Assembly (NCBI RefSeq): GCF_008107625.1
Contig: NZ_SDKK01000001.1
Location: 1,686-65,685, forward strand
Direction: 5' to 3'
From: Zoogloea oleivorans
Lineage (GTDB): Bacteria > Pseudomonadota > Gammaproteobacteria > Burkholderiales > Rhodocyclaceae
DNA: 64,000 nt
This document shows positions 1-7,991 of this stretch, in pieces. Within the stretch, counting starts at the first letter, position 1. Every line of letters begins with the position of its first letter. The translations under genes and the position numbers were made by a program. The notes beneath the pieces are model-generated. The model was not told where the DNA came from, searched no databases, and saw only the letters and a program-made list of their open reading frames with translations.

Positions 1-12
1 CGAGCCCGCGCC

Positions 13-117
13 GTCGGACTGAAGTCCGACCCACAAAACCCACCCCGTCCCCGTGGGTCGGACTTCAGTCCGACTCCCCCCGCCGAACCTGCGCTGTCGG
101 ACTGAAGTCCGACCCAC
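13..117. repeat. Three REP palindromes in alternating orientation
   Basis: Three 22-nt copies lie at 13-34 (minus orientation), 53-74 (plus) and 96-117 (minus). Each has a GTGG foot followed by the hairpin GTCGGAC-TTCA-GTCCGAC. They sit just beyond the secF terminator. The sequence is the same family found around the RAYT gene at 3.8 kb. The GTGG tetranucleotide next to an imperfect hairpin is the signature described for RAYT-associated REPs. Confidence 0.9.
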
Positions 118-142
118 ACAACGCGCACCGATCCACAAAATG

Positions 143-170
143 AAAAGGGGCTGCCAGATGGCAGCCCCTT
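143..170 (-). terminator. Rho-independent terminator of the sec operon
   Basis: An 11-bp perfect stem (145-155 with 160-170) and a 4-nt loop are followed, reading the minus strand, by a T-rich stretch. It lies about 20 bp beyond the secF stop codon. Confidence 0.8.
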
Positions 171-191
171 GTGCTGTTCAAGCTTCAAGCT

Positions 192-1124
192 TCAAACAAC
201 AATTTCCTGCTTTTCCTTCTTCACTTGCATGAACTGCTCGCGGGATACGCCGAGCCACATGACGAGCGGGCTGGCGACCAGCACGGAGGAGTAGATGCCG
301 AAGCAGATGCCGATGGTCAGGGCCAGGGAGAAGTAGTACAGGGTTTCGCCGCCGAACAGCAGCATCGACAGCACCATGATCTGGGTGGAGCCGTGGGTGA
401 TGATGGTGCGGCTGATGGTGCTGGTGATGGCATGGTCGAGCACCTGGGGGGTGGTCAGGCCGCGCTTTTTCTTGAAGGTTTCACGGACGCGGTCGAAGAC
501 CACTACCGATTCGTTCACCGAGTAGCCGAGCACGGCGAGGGTGGCGGCCAGTACGGGCAGCGAGAATTCCCACTGGAACAGGGCGAAGAAGCCCAGGATG
601 ATGATCACGTCGTGCAGGTTGGCGATGATGGCCGACACGGCAAAGCGCCATTCGAAGCGCATCGCCAGGTACAGCACGATGCCGCCGATGACCAGCAGCA
701 GGGCCATGGCGCCGTCGGAGGCGAGTTCCTTGCCGACTTGCGGGCCGACAAATTCGACGCGGCGCATTTCGGGCTTGGGGCCTTCCAGGGCGTTGAGGCT
801 GGCCATGACTTTTTCGCTGACTTTGCCGGTTTCCATGCCTTCCCGGTTGGGCAGGCGGATGAGCACGTCGCGGGCGCTGCCGAAGTTCTGCACCTGGGCG
901 TCCTGGTAGCCTTCCTTGCCGAGGCTGTCGCGAATCTTTTCGAGCTGCGGGGCTTCGGTGTAGCTGACTTCCATCAGCGTGCCGCCGGTAAATTCGACGC
1001 TGAAATGCAGCCCCTTGGTGGCAAGGAAGAACACCGCCAGCAGGAAGGTGACCAACGAGATGACGTTGAACACCAGCGCATGCTTCATGAACGGGATGTC
1101 TTTGCGGATTCGGAAAAATTCCAT
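192..1124 (-). CDS. secF: SecF, protein-export membrane protein
   Basis: Encodes 310 aa. SecF with SecD forms the RND-like accessory complex of the SecYEG translocon and uses the proton gradient to help pull proteins across the inner membrane. The N-terminal helix (about residues 17-36), the first periplasmic segment with the FTGGTLMEV motif, and the C-terminal block of transmembrane helices containing the family signature around 'LGYSVNESVVVFDRVRE' are all present. Length matches the family (about 310-325 aa). It is last in yajC-secD-secF. The 126-bp gap to secD holds a REP pair, which is unusual inside this operon. No strong Shine-Dalgarno sequence is visible upstream of the ATG. Confidence 0.97.
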   Translation of the reverse strand: MEFFRIRKDIPFMKHALVFNVISLVTFLLAVFFLATKGLHFSVEFTGGTLMEVSYTEAPQLEKIRDSLGKEGYQDAQVQNFGSARDVLIRLPNREGMETGKVSEKVMASLNALEGPKPEMRRVEFVGPQVGKELASDGAMALLLVIGGIVLYLAMRFEWRFAVSAIIANLHDVIIILGFFALFQWEFSLPVLAATLAVLGYSVNESVVVFDRVRETFKKKRGLTTPQVLDHAITSTISRTIITHGSTQIMVLSMLLFGGETLYYFSLALTIGICFGIYSSVLVASPLVMWLGVSREQFMQVKKEKQEIVV

Positions 1125-1174
1125 GGCAGTGACTGTTCAAATAAGAGTGGATATCTGTGGGTCGGGAGGCCTTG

Positions 1175-1239
1175 GTGGGTCGGACTTCAGTCCGACATCC
1201 CACGTTCAGCCCGCGTTGTCGGACTGAAGTCCGACCCAC
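1175..1239. repeat. Inverted REP pair between secD and secF
   Basis: Plus-oriented copy at 1175-1196 and minus-oriented copy at 1218-1239, GTGG feet outward, 21-bp spacer. The pair occupies most of the secD-secF intergenic gap, so it should be transcribed and could fold into two hairpins or one long one. A partial half-site resembling the start of a REP lies at about 1157-1166. Confidence 0.9.
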
Positions 1240-1250
1240 GGGGAGTGGTA

Positions 1251-3113
1251 TCAGTTGGCGTCGGCTTTCCAGATCTGCCCGATGGCCAGTTTTTCGAGCT
1301 TGCGCTTCCTGCCGTAGATCAGGTTGACGAGGCCGCGCGAGACGAGGATGGCGCTGAACATGGAGGTGAGGATGCCGAGGCAATGCACCACCGCGAAACC
1401 GCGCACAGGGCCGGAGCCGAAGACGAGCAGGGCGACACCGGCGATCAGGGTGGTGACGTTGGAGTCGAGAATGGTGTCGAAGGCCCGGTCGTAGCCGGTT
1501 GCGATGGCGGCCTGCGGGCTGGAGCCGTTGCGCAGTTCTTCGCGGATGCGCTCGTTGATGAGCACGTTGGCGTCGATGGCCATGCCGAGGGTCAGCGCGA
1601 TGGCGGCGATGCCGGGCAGGGTCAGCGTGGCTTGCAGCAGCGACAGCAGGGCCACCAGCAACAGCAGGTTGGAGGCCAGTGCAATCACCGATACCAGGCC
1701 AAACAGCATGTAGTAGAGGCACATGAAGACGCCGATGGCGACGAAGCCCCACAGGGTGGAGTGGAAGCCCTTGCTGATGTTCTCGGCGCCCAGGCTCGGG
1801 CCGATGGTGCGTTCCTCGATGATTTCCATCGGTGCGGCCAGCGAGCCGGCGCGCAGCAGCAGGGCGGTGTCGGTGGCTTCTTCGGAACTCATGCGGCCGG
1901 AGATCTGCACGCGACCGCCGCCGATTTCACCGCGGATGACCGGGGCGGTAACGACTTCGCCCTTGCCCTTCTCGATGAGCAGGATGGCCATGCGCTTGTT
2001 GATGTTCTCGCGGGTCACGTCCTTGAAGATGCGCGCACCGGCGGCATCGAGGGTGAGGTGCACGGCGGCTTCCTGGGTCTGGCCGTCGAAGCCGGGCTGG
2101 GCGTCGGTGAGGCGTTCGCCGGTCAGCACGACCTGCTTCTTGACCAGCAGCGGGCGGCCGCCGCGCTCGTTGTAGAGCTCGGTGCCGGCCGGAATGGCGC
2201 CGGTCATGGCGGCTTCGAGGGCGCCGGGGGTTTCGTCCACCATGCGGATTTCGAGGGTGGCGGTGCGGCCGAGGATGTCCTTGGCCTTGGCGACGTCCTG
2301 CACGCCGGGCAGTTGCACGACGATGCGGTCGAGCCCCTGCTGCTGGATGACGGGTTCGGCCACGCCGAGTTCGTTGATCCGGTTGTGCAGGGTGGTGATG
2401 TTCTGCTTGATGGCGAATTCCTGGATGGTCTTCTGGGCCATCGGGGTCAGGGTGGCGGTGATCTTGAAGTCGGCGCCGTCCTGGCCTTCGACCAGTTGCA
2501 GGTCGTTGCTGCTGGTGCTGATGACGGCGCGGCCGCGGGCCTGGCTTTCCACGTCACGGAAGCGGATCACGACGCTCTGGCCTTCACGGCTGATGCCGGC
2601 GTGGCGTACGTTCTTGTCGCGCATGAGGGTGCGCAGATCGCCGGTGGTGGCGTCGAGGCGCTTGGTGACGGCGCCCTTCATGTCCACTTGCAGCAGGAAG
2701 TGCACCCCGCCGCGCAGGTCGAGCCCCAGGTACATGGGCAGTGCGCCGATGTTGGTGAGCCATTGCGGGCTGGCCGACAGCAGGTTGAGGGCGACCACGT
2801 AGGAGGGGTCGGTGGCATCCGGGTTGAAGGCCTTTTCGATGGCGTCCTTGGCCTTCAGCTGGGTGTCGGTGTCGCGAAAGCGCGCCCGCACACTGGTGAG
2901 GTCGGCAAACAGGCCGTCGTGCTGGATGCCGGCGGTGCTCAGGCTTTCTTCCAGGCGCCGGGTGGTGGCGGCAGCGTCGATCTTGAGGGTGGCCTTGCCG
3001 CTGGAGACCTGGACGGCCGGCACCTCCCCGTAGAAATTCGGCAGGGTGTAGATCAGTCCCCACAGCATGACGATGCCGATGAGGATATTTTTCCAGAGAG
3101 GGTAGCGGTTCAT
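1251..3113 (-). CDS. secD: SecD, protein-export membrane protein
   Basis: Encodes 620 aa, the usual SecD size (615 aa in E. coli). It is the large subunit of the SecDF complex. A single N-terminal transmembrane helix (about residues 8-25) precedes a large periplasmic domain with the conserved 'YLGLDLRGGVHFLLQVD' segment. A C-terminal bundle of five helices carries the SecD/SecF export signature ('GMAIDANVLINERIREELRNG'). It lies 78 bp downstream of yajC and upstream of secF on the same strand. The ATG at 3113 gives an N-terminus matching the family ('MNRYPLWKNILI'). Confidence 0.97.
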   Translation of the reverse strand: MNRYPLWKNILIGIVMLWGLIYTLPNFYGEVPAVQVSSGKATLKIDAAATTRRLEESLSTAGIQHDGLFADLTSVRARFRDTDTQLKAKDAIEKAFNPDATDPSYVVALNLLSASPQWLTNIGALPMYLGLDLRGGVHFLLQVDMKGAVTKRLDATTGDLRTLMRDKNVRHAGISREGQSVVIRFRDVESQARGRAVISTSSNDLQLVEGQDGADFKITATLTPMAQKTIQEFAIKQNITTLHNRINELGVAEPVIQQQGLDRIVVQLPGVQDVAKAKDILGRTATLEIRMVDETPGALEAAMTGAIPAGTELYNERGGRPLLVKKQVVLTGERLTDAQPGFDGQTQEAAVHLTLDAAGARIFKDVTRENINKRMAILLIEKGKGEVVTAPVIRGEIGGGRVQISGRMSSEEATDTALLLRAGSLAAPMEIIEERTIGPSLGAENISKGFHSTLWGFVAIGVFMCLYYMLFGLVSVIALASNLLLLVALLSLLQATLTLPGIAAIALTLGMAIDANVLINERIREELRNGSSPQAAIATGYDRAFDTILDSNVTTLIAGVALLVFGSGPVRGFAVVHCLGILTSMFSAILVSRGLVNLIYGRKRKLEKLAIGQIWKADAN

Positions 3114-3191
3114 GGTCGGGCGGAAAGGAAGGGAGACAGGCGCGGCGACATTGGGACGGCCAGGGCAGAGGCGCCCCGGCCGCGAGCCGGA

Positions 3192-3524
3192 TCAGATCGA
3201 CTTGAGGGTGCCCTTCGGCAGCACGGTGCCGATGGCCTGCTTCTGGACGATGATCTGGGTGTTGGGGGAGACTTCGATGTGCACGTAGCTGTCGCTGATC
3301 TGCACAACCTTCCCGACGATGCCGCCCTGGGTCAGCACTTCGTCGTTCTTTTGCAGACCTTCGAGCAGGGCCTTGTGTTCTTTGGCACGCTTCATTTGCG
3401 GCCGGATCATCATGAAATACAGCACGACGAACACGAACACCATCGGCAGCATGCTGGTCAGGCCAGACAGCGGATCTTGCGCAGCAGCCGGGGCGGCTTG
3501 GGCAAAGGCATTGGAAATCAGCAC
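3192..3524 (-). CDS. yajC: YajC, Sec translocon accessory subunit
   Basis: Encodes 110 aa with one transmembrane helix ('MLPMVFVFVVLYFMMI', about residues 25-41) followed by the charged YajC core 'RPQMKRAKEH' and 'GIVGKV'. YajC associates with SecDF at the translocon. I chose the GTG at 3524 because CTCTGGAG precedes it at good spacing and the N-terminus 'MLISNAFAQAA' matches family members; the longer open frame upstream runs into REP sequence. In many proteobacteria tgt/queA lie upstream of yajC; here a RAYT/REP region occupies that place. Confidence 0.93.
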   Translation of the reverse strand: MLISNAFAQAAPAAAQDPLSGLTSMLPMVFVFVVLYFMMIRPQMKRAKEHKALLEGLQKNDEVLTQGGIVGKVVQISDSYVHIEVSPNTQIIVQKQAIGTVLPKGTLKSI

Positions 3525-3604
3525 ATTAAACTCCAGAGGGCAGATGCAAAGCGGTGGATTATAGCAGCAGGAGCTTGCCGGCTTTCGACCGGGCATAGCG
3601 GCCC

Positions 3605-3743
3605 GTGGGTCGGACTGAAGTGTGACGCAGAGGTTCCGCGCGGGTTGTCGGACTAAAGTCCGACCCACAACATCCCCCGTGGGCCAGCCTTCAGCCCGAC
3701 AAAATGCCCAAAACACCCCCTGTGGGTCGGACTTCAGCCCGAC
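3605..3743. repeat. Four degenerate REP copies upstream of the RAYT gene
   Basis: Copies at 3605-3626, 3647-3668, 3679-3700 and 3722-3743 all differ from the consensus at one or more bases (for example TTCAGCCCGAC and ACTAAAGTCC). They fill the divergent gap between yajC and the RAYT gene. This is the most diverged REP group in the window, which suggests it is old. Confidence 0.85.
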
Positions 3744-3790
3744 AACTCGCGCTAAAATAATGCCAATCCAATTTCCCGCTCCCCCTCCCC

Positions 3791-4279
3791 ATGCCCTACA
3801 ACGACCTCCGCAAAGGCCGTGTATCGATTCCGGGCCAGATCTACTTTCTCACCGCCGTAACCTGGGGCCGCACCCCCTGGTTTGAGGATTTTCAGCTTGG
3901 GCGGCAGGTCGCCGGGGTGTTCCACACGCTCGCCCTCGCGCACCCCGGCCTGTCCCTGGCGTGGGTCGTCATGCCGGATCATGTGCATTGGCTGGTCCAG
4001 TTGCCGGAAGGCTTGTCGCTTGATCAGTTGATGCAGCGCTTCAAGGGCCGCAGCGCCCGGGCACTCAATGCCGCCCGCGCAAGCCGTGGCCCCGTCTGGC
4101 AGCCCGGTTTCCATGATCGCGCCTTGCGCAAGGATGAAGACCTCCTCAGCGCTGCCCGCTACCTCATCGCCAACCCCCTGCGCGCCGGCTTGGTGCCGCG
4201 CATCGCCGATCATCCCCTCTGGGACGCCATCTGGATCCAGCCCCCTGTGGATCGGACTTCAGTCCGACGCGGAGGCTGA
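3791..4279 (+). CDS. REP-associated tyrosine transposase (RAYT, IS200/IS605 Y1-like)
   Basis: Encodes 162 aa. The protein has the HUH motif 'MPDHVHWLV' (His64, His66), the N-terminal 'YFLTAVTWGR' strand, and the C-terminal 'AARYLIANPLRAGLV' helix with Tyr124 as the likely nucleophile. These are the Y1 transposase/RAYT hallmarks. Known RAYTs bind and cleave REP hairpins next to a 5' GTAG/GTGG foot; the REPs on both sides here carry GTGG. There are no IS ends or passenger genes, so it looks like a domesticated single-copy enzyme. Residues 153-159 are encoded by the downstream REP at 4247-4268. No Shine-Dalgarno sequence is visible (CCCCCTCCCC precedes the ATG), suggesting weak translation. Function in REP spread is inferred. 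Confidence 0.9.
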   Translation: MPYNDLRKGRVSIPGQIYFLTAVTWGRTPWFEDFQLGRQVAGVFHTLALAHPGLSLAWVVMPDHVHWLVQLPEGLSLDQLMQRFKGRSARALNAARASRGPVWQPGFHDRALRKDEDLLSAARYLIANPLRAGLVPRIADHPLWDAIWIQPPVDRTSVRRGG

Positions 4280-4310
4280 ACGCGCGCTGTCGGACTGAAG
4301 TCCGACCCAC
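4247..4310. repeat. Inverted REP pair overlapping and following the RAYT 3' end
   Basis: Plus copy at 4247-4268 (GTGGATCGG variant) lies inside the RAYT coding sequence; minus copy at 4289-4310 lies just after the stop codon. Feet point outward with a 20-bp spacer, like the pairs at 1175 and 5027. Confidence 0.9.
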
Positions 4311-4331
4311 AAGGGGGCTGAAAAATGGACG

Positions 4332-4364
4332 AAAAAAAGCGGCGTCTGCCTTTCGACAGACGCC
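4332..4364 (-). terminator. Rho-independent terminator of the small hypothetical gene
   Basis: Stem GGCGTCTG (4341-4348) pairs with CAGACGCC (4357-4364). On the minus strand it is followed by a run of seven T residues (A-run at 4332-4338). It is positioned 76 bp past the stop of the minus-strand gene at 4440-4766. Confidence 0.8.
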
Positions 4365-4439
4365 GTCAAATCTCCACGAGGGAGAGGAGGGAGAAAAACT
4401 CGTTTGGGCCGGCCCGTCAGGGGGCTGGCGGCGGCGTTA

Positions 4440-4766
4440 TCAGGCCGCTTTGCTCATCTGGTTGCAAAAACGCTGCCAATTGGCGGCCATTGCGGTAAAC
4501 ATTTGCTCGGCGGCCAGCAGGGGCAGGAGGCCCATGCGGTGCTGGCTGCGCATGAAACCTTCGACGTGCGGCGCACAGAGGGTGCTTTGCTCTTCCTTCA
4601 GCAGTTCGAGAAAGCGGGCTTCGGCGACGCCCCAGTATTCGGATGTGCCCACCCAGCCGGTGTCGGCGGTGGCTTCACGGAGGGCCTTGCGCCAGAGGGC
4701 TTCGGCGCGTTCTACGGAGACGCCCGCCTTGCGGGCGTACCACGGTAATAGTTTCGGTGCTTTCAT
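4440..4766 (-). CDS. Conserved hypothetical protein, 108 aa
   Basis: The start at 4766 is supported by AGGAG eight bases upstream; the protein begins 'MKAPKLLPWYARKAG'. It is soluble, Trp/Ala-rich and probably helical, with no signal peptide or recognisable domain. It has its own terminator and a long AT-rich upstream region, so it is likely a monocistronic, regulated gene. Size, helicity and an upstream TTGTTGCATTGCACAATG element are loosely reminiscent of phasin-type polyhydroxyalkanoate genes, but I do not recognise the family and would not assign it. Confidence 0.8.
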   Translation of the reverse strand: MKAPKLLPWYARKAGVSVERAEALWRKALREATADTGWVGTSEYWGVAEARFLELLKEEQSTLCAPHVEGFMRSQHRMGLLPLLAAEQMFTAMAANWQRFCNQMSKAA

Positions 4767-5156
4767 CGCTGTTACTCCTGTATTTGGGGCATCAAACAAA
4801 CGGGGCTGCTTGTCGCGACTGCTCGTACGGCAGTCTTGTGGTGCGCTGCAATATCAATAATTTCAGCGTTTTACCTTTATTAACAAAGATCCGGCAGCCC
4901 TCTGGGTGTTTGTTTGTTGCATTGCACAATGTCAGTTTAGGTACTTGCTTCGGTGACTGCAAGCGCCATTTCGTTTTGTTTCAAGTATTCCGTCACGGAC
5001 TGTCGGGGCTTTGCAACACCCCTTTCGTGGGTCGGACTTCAGTCCGACAGCGCACTTTCAGACCGTGTTGTCGGACTGAAGTCCGACCCACGGGAACGGG
5101 GAGATTCCTGCCCCGGGCGGTAGAATGGCGCGCTTCGCCGCACACCGTACCGATCC
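4767..5156. other. Intergenic region with possible regulatory element and REP pair
   Basis: This 390-bp gap separates the divergent hypothetical gene and uvrD. Its left part is AT-rich relative to the neighbourhood and should hold the promoter of the minus-strand gene; TTGTTGCATTGCACAATG at 4914-4931 stands out as a partly symmetric element. The right part holds the REP pair at 5027-5091. A TAGAAT box at 5121-5126 is a plausible -10 for uvrD, without a clear -35. No convincing gene was found here. Confidence 0.5.
5027..5091. repeat. Inverted REP pair upstream of uvrD
   Basis: Perfect plus copy 5027-5048 and minus copy 5070-5091, 21-bp spacer, GTGG feet outward. It ends about 65 bp before the uvrD start. 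Confidence 0.92.
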
Positions 5157-7388
5157 ATGTCCCAGCTTCTCGACAACCTCAATCCTGAACAGCTTGCCGC
5201 GGTAACGCTGCCGCCTCAGCACGCCCTGATTCTCGCCGGCGCCGGCTCCGGGAAGACCCGGGTGTTGACCACGCGGATTGCCTGGCTGATCCAGAGCGGC
5301 TTTTGCAGCCCCCAGGGCATCCTCGCGGTGACCTTTACCAACAAGGCCGCCAAAGAGATGGTGACGCGCCTGTCGGCGATGTTTCCGATCAACACGCGGG
5401 GCATGTGGATTGGTACTTTCCACGGACTGTGCAACCGCTTCCTGCGCGCCCATCACCGGGATGCCGGGTTGCCCCAGCTGTTCCAGATTCTGGATTCGGG
5501 CGATCAGCTTGCGTCGATCAAGCGTTTGTTGAAGACGCTCAATGTGGATGATGAAAAATTTCCGCCACGTGAGTTGCAGCACTTCATCAACGGCAAGAAG
5601 GAGGCGGGCTTGAGGCCTGCTGCCGTCGAGGCCTGGGATGATTTCACGAAGCGCCGGGTCGAGCTTTACGCAGAGTATGAAGCACAGTGCCAGCGTGAGG
5701 CAGTTGTGGATTTCCCTGAATTGCTGCTGCGCAGCTATGAATTGCTTCAGCGCAACGAGCCGATTCGCCGGCATTACCAGGCCCGTTTCCGCCATATCCT
5801 GGTGGATGAGTTCCAGGATACGAACGTGCTCCAGTACCGCTGGCTGAGCTTGCTGGCCGACGGCGGGCATGAAGGTGGGGCGAGCCTGTTCTGCGTGGGC
5901 GACGACGACCAGTCGATCTACGGCTTCCGGGGCGCCGAGATCGGCAACATGCGTGACTTCGAGCGTGAGTACAAGGTGAGCAGCGTGATCCGCCTGGAGC
6001 AGAATTACCGCTCCCACGGCAACATCCTGGATGCGGCCAACGCGCTGATCGCCAACAACAGCAAGCGTCTCGGCAAAAGTTTATGGACCGACCGCGGCGC
6101 CGGTGAGCCAATCCGCGTCTACGAGGCTTTCACCGACACCGACGAGGCGCGCTGGATCGTCGAGGAGATCCAGTCGCTGGTGCGGGAGGGGACGAGCCGG
6201 GCGAACATCGCGCTGCTCTACCGCTCCAACGCCCAGTCGCGCGTGCTGGAGCATCAGCTGTTTTCCAGCGGGGTGGCCTATCGGGTGTATGGCGGGCTGC
6301 GCTTCTTCGAGCGTCAGGAAGTGAAGCACGCGCTGGCTTACCTGCGCCTGATCAACAATCCGGACGACGACACGGCCTTCAACCGGGTGGTGAACTTCCC
6401 GACCCGCGGCATCGGCGCCCGTTCAATTGAAGCCCTGGTGGACGCGTCGCGGGTTTTCAATACGCCGCTGTACCAGACGGTGCCGCACCTGTCGGGCAAG
6501 CCGGGCACGGCGCTGGCCCAGTTCGTGATGCTGATCGAGCGCCTGCGCAAGGAGACGGCGAGTCTGCCGCTCTACGAGGTGGTGGCGCATGTGATCGAGG
6601 TATCGGGTCTGCGTGCGCATTATCAGGCCGAGAAGGAAGGCCAGGAGCGTCTGGAGAACCTGGACGAACTGATCAACGCGGCGGTTAACTTCAGTACCGA
6701 AGCGGGCGCCGGCCAGTTACCGGACGAGCCGGTGGTCGAGATGAACTCGGTGCTGGCCGAGTTTCTGGCCCATGCGTCGCTGGAGGCGGGCGACCATCAG
6801 GCCGACCCGGGCATGGAGGCGGTGCAGTTGATGACCGTCCATGCGGCCAAGGGGCTGGAGTTCGACGTGGTATTTCTGTCGGGGCTGGAGGAGGGGCTGT
6901 TCCCCCATGAGAACAGCGCCCAGGCCGAGGACGGGCTGGAGGAGGAGCGGCGCCTGATGTACGTGGCGGTCACGCGCGCGCGTCATCGCCTGTATTTGTC
7001 CTTCACGCAGAGCCGCATGCTTCACGGCCAGGTTCGCTACAACCTGCGCTCGCGCTTCCTGGAGGAAATCCCCGAGGGGCTGACGAAGTGGCTGACGCCG
7101 CCGTCACCCCGGCGCAGCTTCGTGTCGGAACCGTCGGCCCGTTACTTCAGCCCGAACTCGTCGAAGCAGGCCATGCCGAGCATGCCGCCCCCTCCGCTGC
7201 TGCGCTCGCGGGATCTGGGCGGCTTGTCGATTGGCCAGAACGTGACCCACGCACGCTTCGGTGACGGCGTCATCGTCGCCGCCGAAGGCAGCGGCAACGA
7301 TGCCCGCGTCCAGGTGAAGTTCGGCGCCGATGCCGGCACCAAGTGGCTGATGCTGGCCGTCGCAAAACTCACCCCAGTGAGCGGATGA
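5157..7388 (+). CDS. uvrD: UvrD, DNA helicase II
   Basis: Encodes 743 aa, a superfamily 1A 3'-5' helicase acting in nucleotide excision repair and mismatch repair. Visible motifs: Walker A AGAGSGKT (residues 27-34), motif Ia 'AVTFTNKAAKEM', Walker B 'ILVDEFQDTN', motif III 'VGDDDQSIYGFRGAE', motif IV 'LEQNYRS', motif V 'MTVHAAKGLEFDVVFL' and motif VI 'EERRLMYVAVTRAR'. The C-terminal 'VTHARFGDGVIV...WLMLAVAKL' Tudor-like tail distinguishes UvrD/PcrA from Rep. ATG at 5157; a TAGAAT -10-like box lies 30 bp upstream. A REP array begins 8 bp after the stop codon. Confidence 0.96.
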   Translation: MSQLLDNLNPEQLAAVTLPPQHALILAGAGSGKTRVLTTRIAWLIQSGFCSPQGILAVTFTNKAAKEMVTRLSAMFPINTRGMWIGTFHGLCNRFLRAHHRDAGLPQLFQILDSGDQLASIKRLLKTLNVDDEKFPPRELQHFINGKKEAGLRPAAVEAWDDFTKRRVELYAEYEAQCQREAVVDFPELLLRSYELLQRNEPIRRHYQARFRHILVDEFQDTNVLQYRWLSLLADGGHEGGASLFCVGDDDQSIYGFRGAEIGNMRDFEREYKVSSVIRLEQNYRSHGNILDAANALIANNSKRLGKSLWTDRGAGEPIRVYEAFTDTDEARWIVEEIQSLVREGTSRANIALLYRSNAQSRVLEHQLFSSGVAYRVYGGLRFFERQEVKHALAYLRLINNPDDDTAFNRVVNFPTRGIGARSIEALVDASRVFNTPLYQTVPHLSGKPGTALAQFVMLIERLRKETASLPLYEVVAHVIEVSGLRAHYQAEKEGQERLENLDELINAAVNFSTEAGAGQLPDEPVVEMNSVLAEFLAHASLEAGDHQADPGMEAVQLMTVHAAKGLEFDVVFLSGLEEGLFPHENSAQAEDGLEEERRLMYVAVTRARHRLYLSFTQSRMLHGQVRYNLRSRFLEEIPEGLTKWLTPPSPRRSFVSEPSARYFSPNSSKQAMPSMPPPPLLRSRDLGGLSIGQNVTHARFGDGVIVAAEGSGNDARVQVKFGADAGTKWLMLAVAKLTPVSG

Positions 7389-7395
7389 TCCTCCT

Positions 7396-7984
7396 GTGGG
7401 TCGGACTTCAGTCCGACAACACGGGTTAAGTATGCGCAGCACGGGCTGAGCGTGCGCAGTCGGACTGAAGTCCGACCCACGGGGGAAGGGCGCTATTCCC
7501 CGTGTCGCGCCGGAAATGGCTGGCCCAGCGCTTGCCGCAGGCTGATCCAGGAGTGCTGACTTTGTGGGTCGGACTTCAGTCCGACAACACGGGTTAAGTA
7601 TGCGCAGCACGGGCCAGGCGTGCGCAGTCGGACTGAAGTCCGACCCACGGGGGAAGGGCGCTATTCCCCGTGTCGCGCCGGAAATGGCTGGCCCAGCGCT
7701 TGCCGCAGGCTGATCCAGGAGTGCTGACTTTGTGGGTCGGACTTCAGTCCGACAACACGGGTTAAGTATGCGCAACACGGGCCGGGCGTGTGCAGTCGGA
7801 CTGAAGTCCGACCCACGGGGGAAGGGCGCTATTCCCCGTGTCGCGCCGGAAATGGCTGGCCCAGCGCTTGCCGCAGGCTGATCCAGGAGTGCTGACTTTG
7901 TGGGTCGGACTTCAGTCCGACAACACGGGTTAAGTATGCGCAACACGGGCTGAGCGTGCGCAGTCGGACTGAAGTCCGACCCAC
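7396..7984. repeat. 168-bp tandem array of REP pairs (3.5 copies)
   Basis: Eight REPs form four inverted pairs starting at 7396, 7564, 7732 and 7900, exactly 168 bp apart. Each unit is a plus REP, a 41-bp spacer, a minus REP and an 83-bp linker; the fourth unit stops after its REP pair. The linker copies are almost identical, with only a few substitutions in the pair-internal spacer, pointing to recent tandem amplification. The array fills the 603-bp convergent gap between uvrD and the ParA gene. Because 168 is a multiple of three, an open frame of 56-residue repeats exists on the minus strand; it looks fortuitous. Confidence 0.95.
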
Positions 7985-7991
7985 GGGGGGC

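Noticed and set aside
171-3656. A 1161-codon open frame on the plus strand opposite the sec operon
   Set aside because: Strong antisense frame typical of high-GC codon usage. Its translation is Gly/His/Asp-rich noise, while the minus strand encodes the conserved YajC, SecD and SecF proteins.
7104-7946. A 280-codon minus-strand frame with 56-residue repeats
   Set aside because: It is the REP array read in one frame (168 bp is 56 codons) plus antisense to uvrD; no ribosome site and no conserved sequence.
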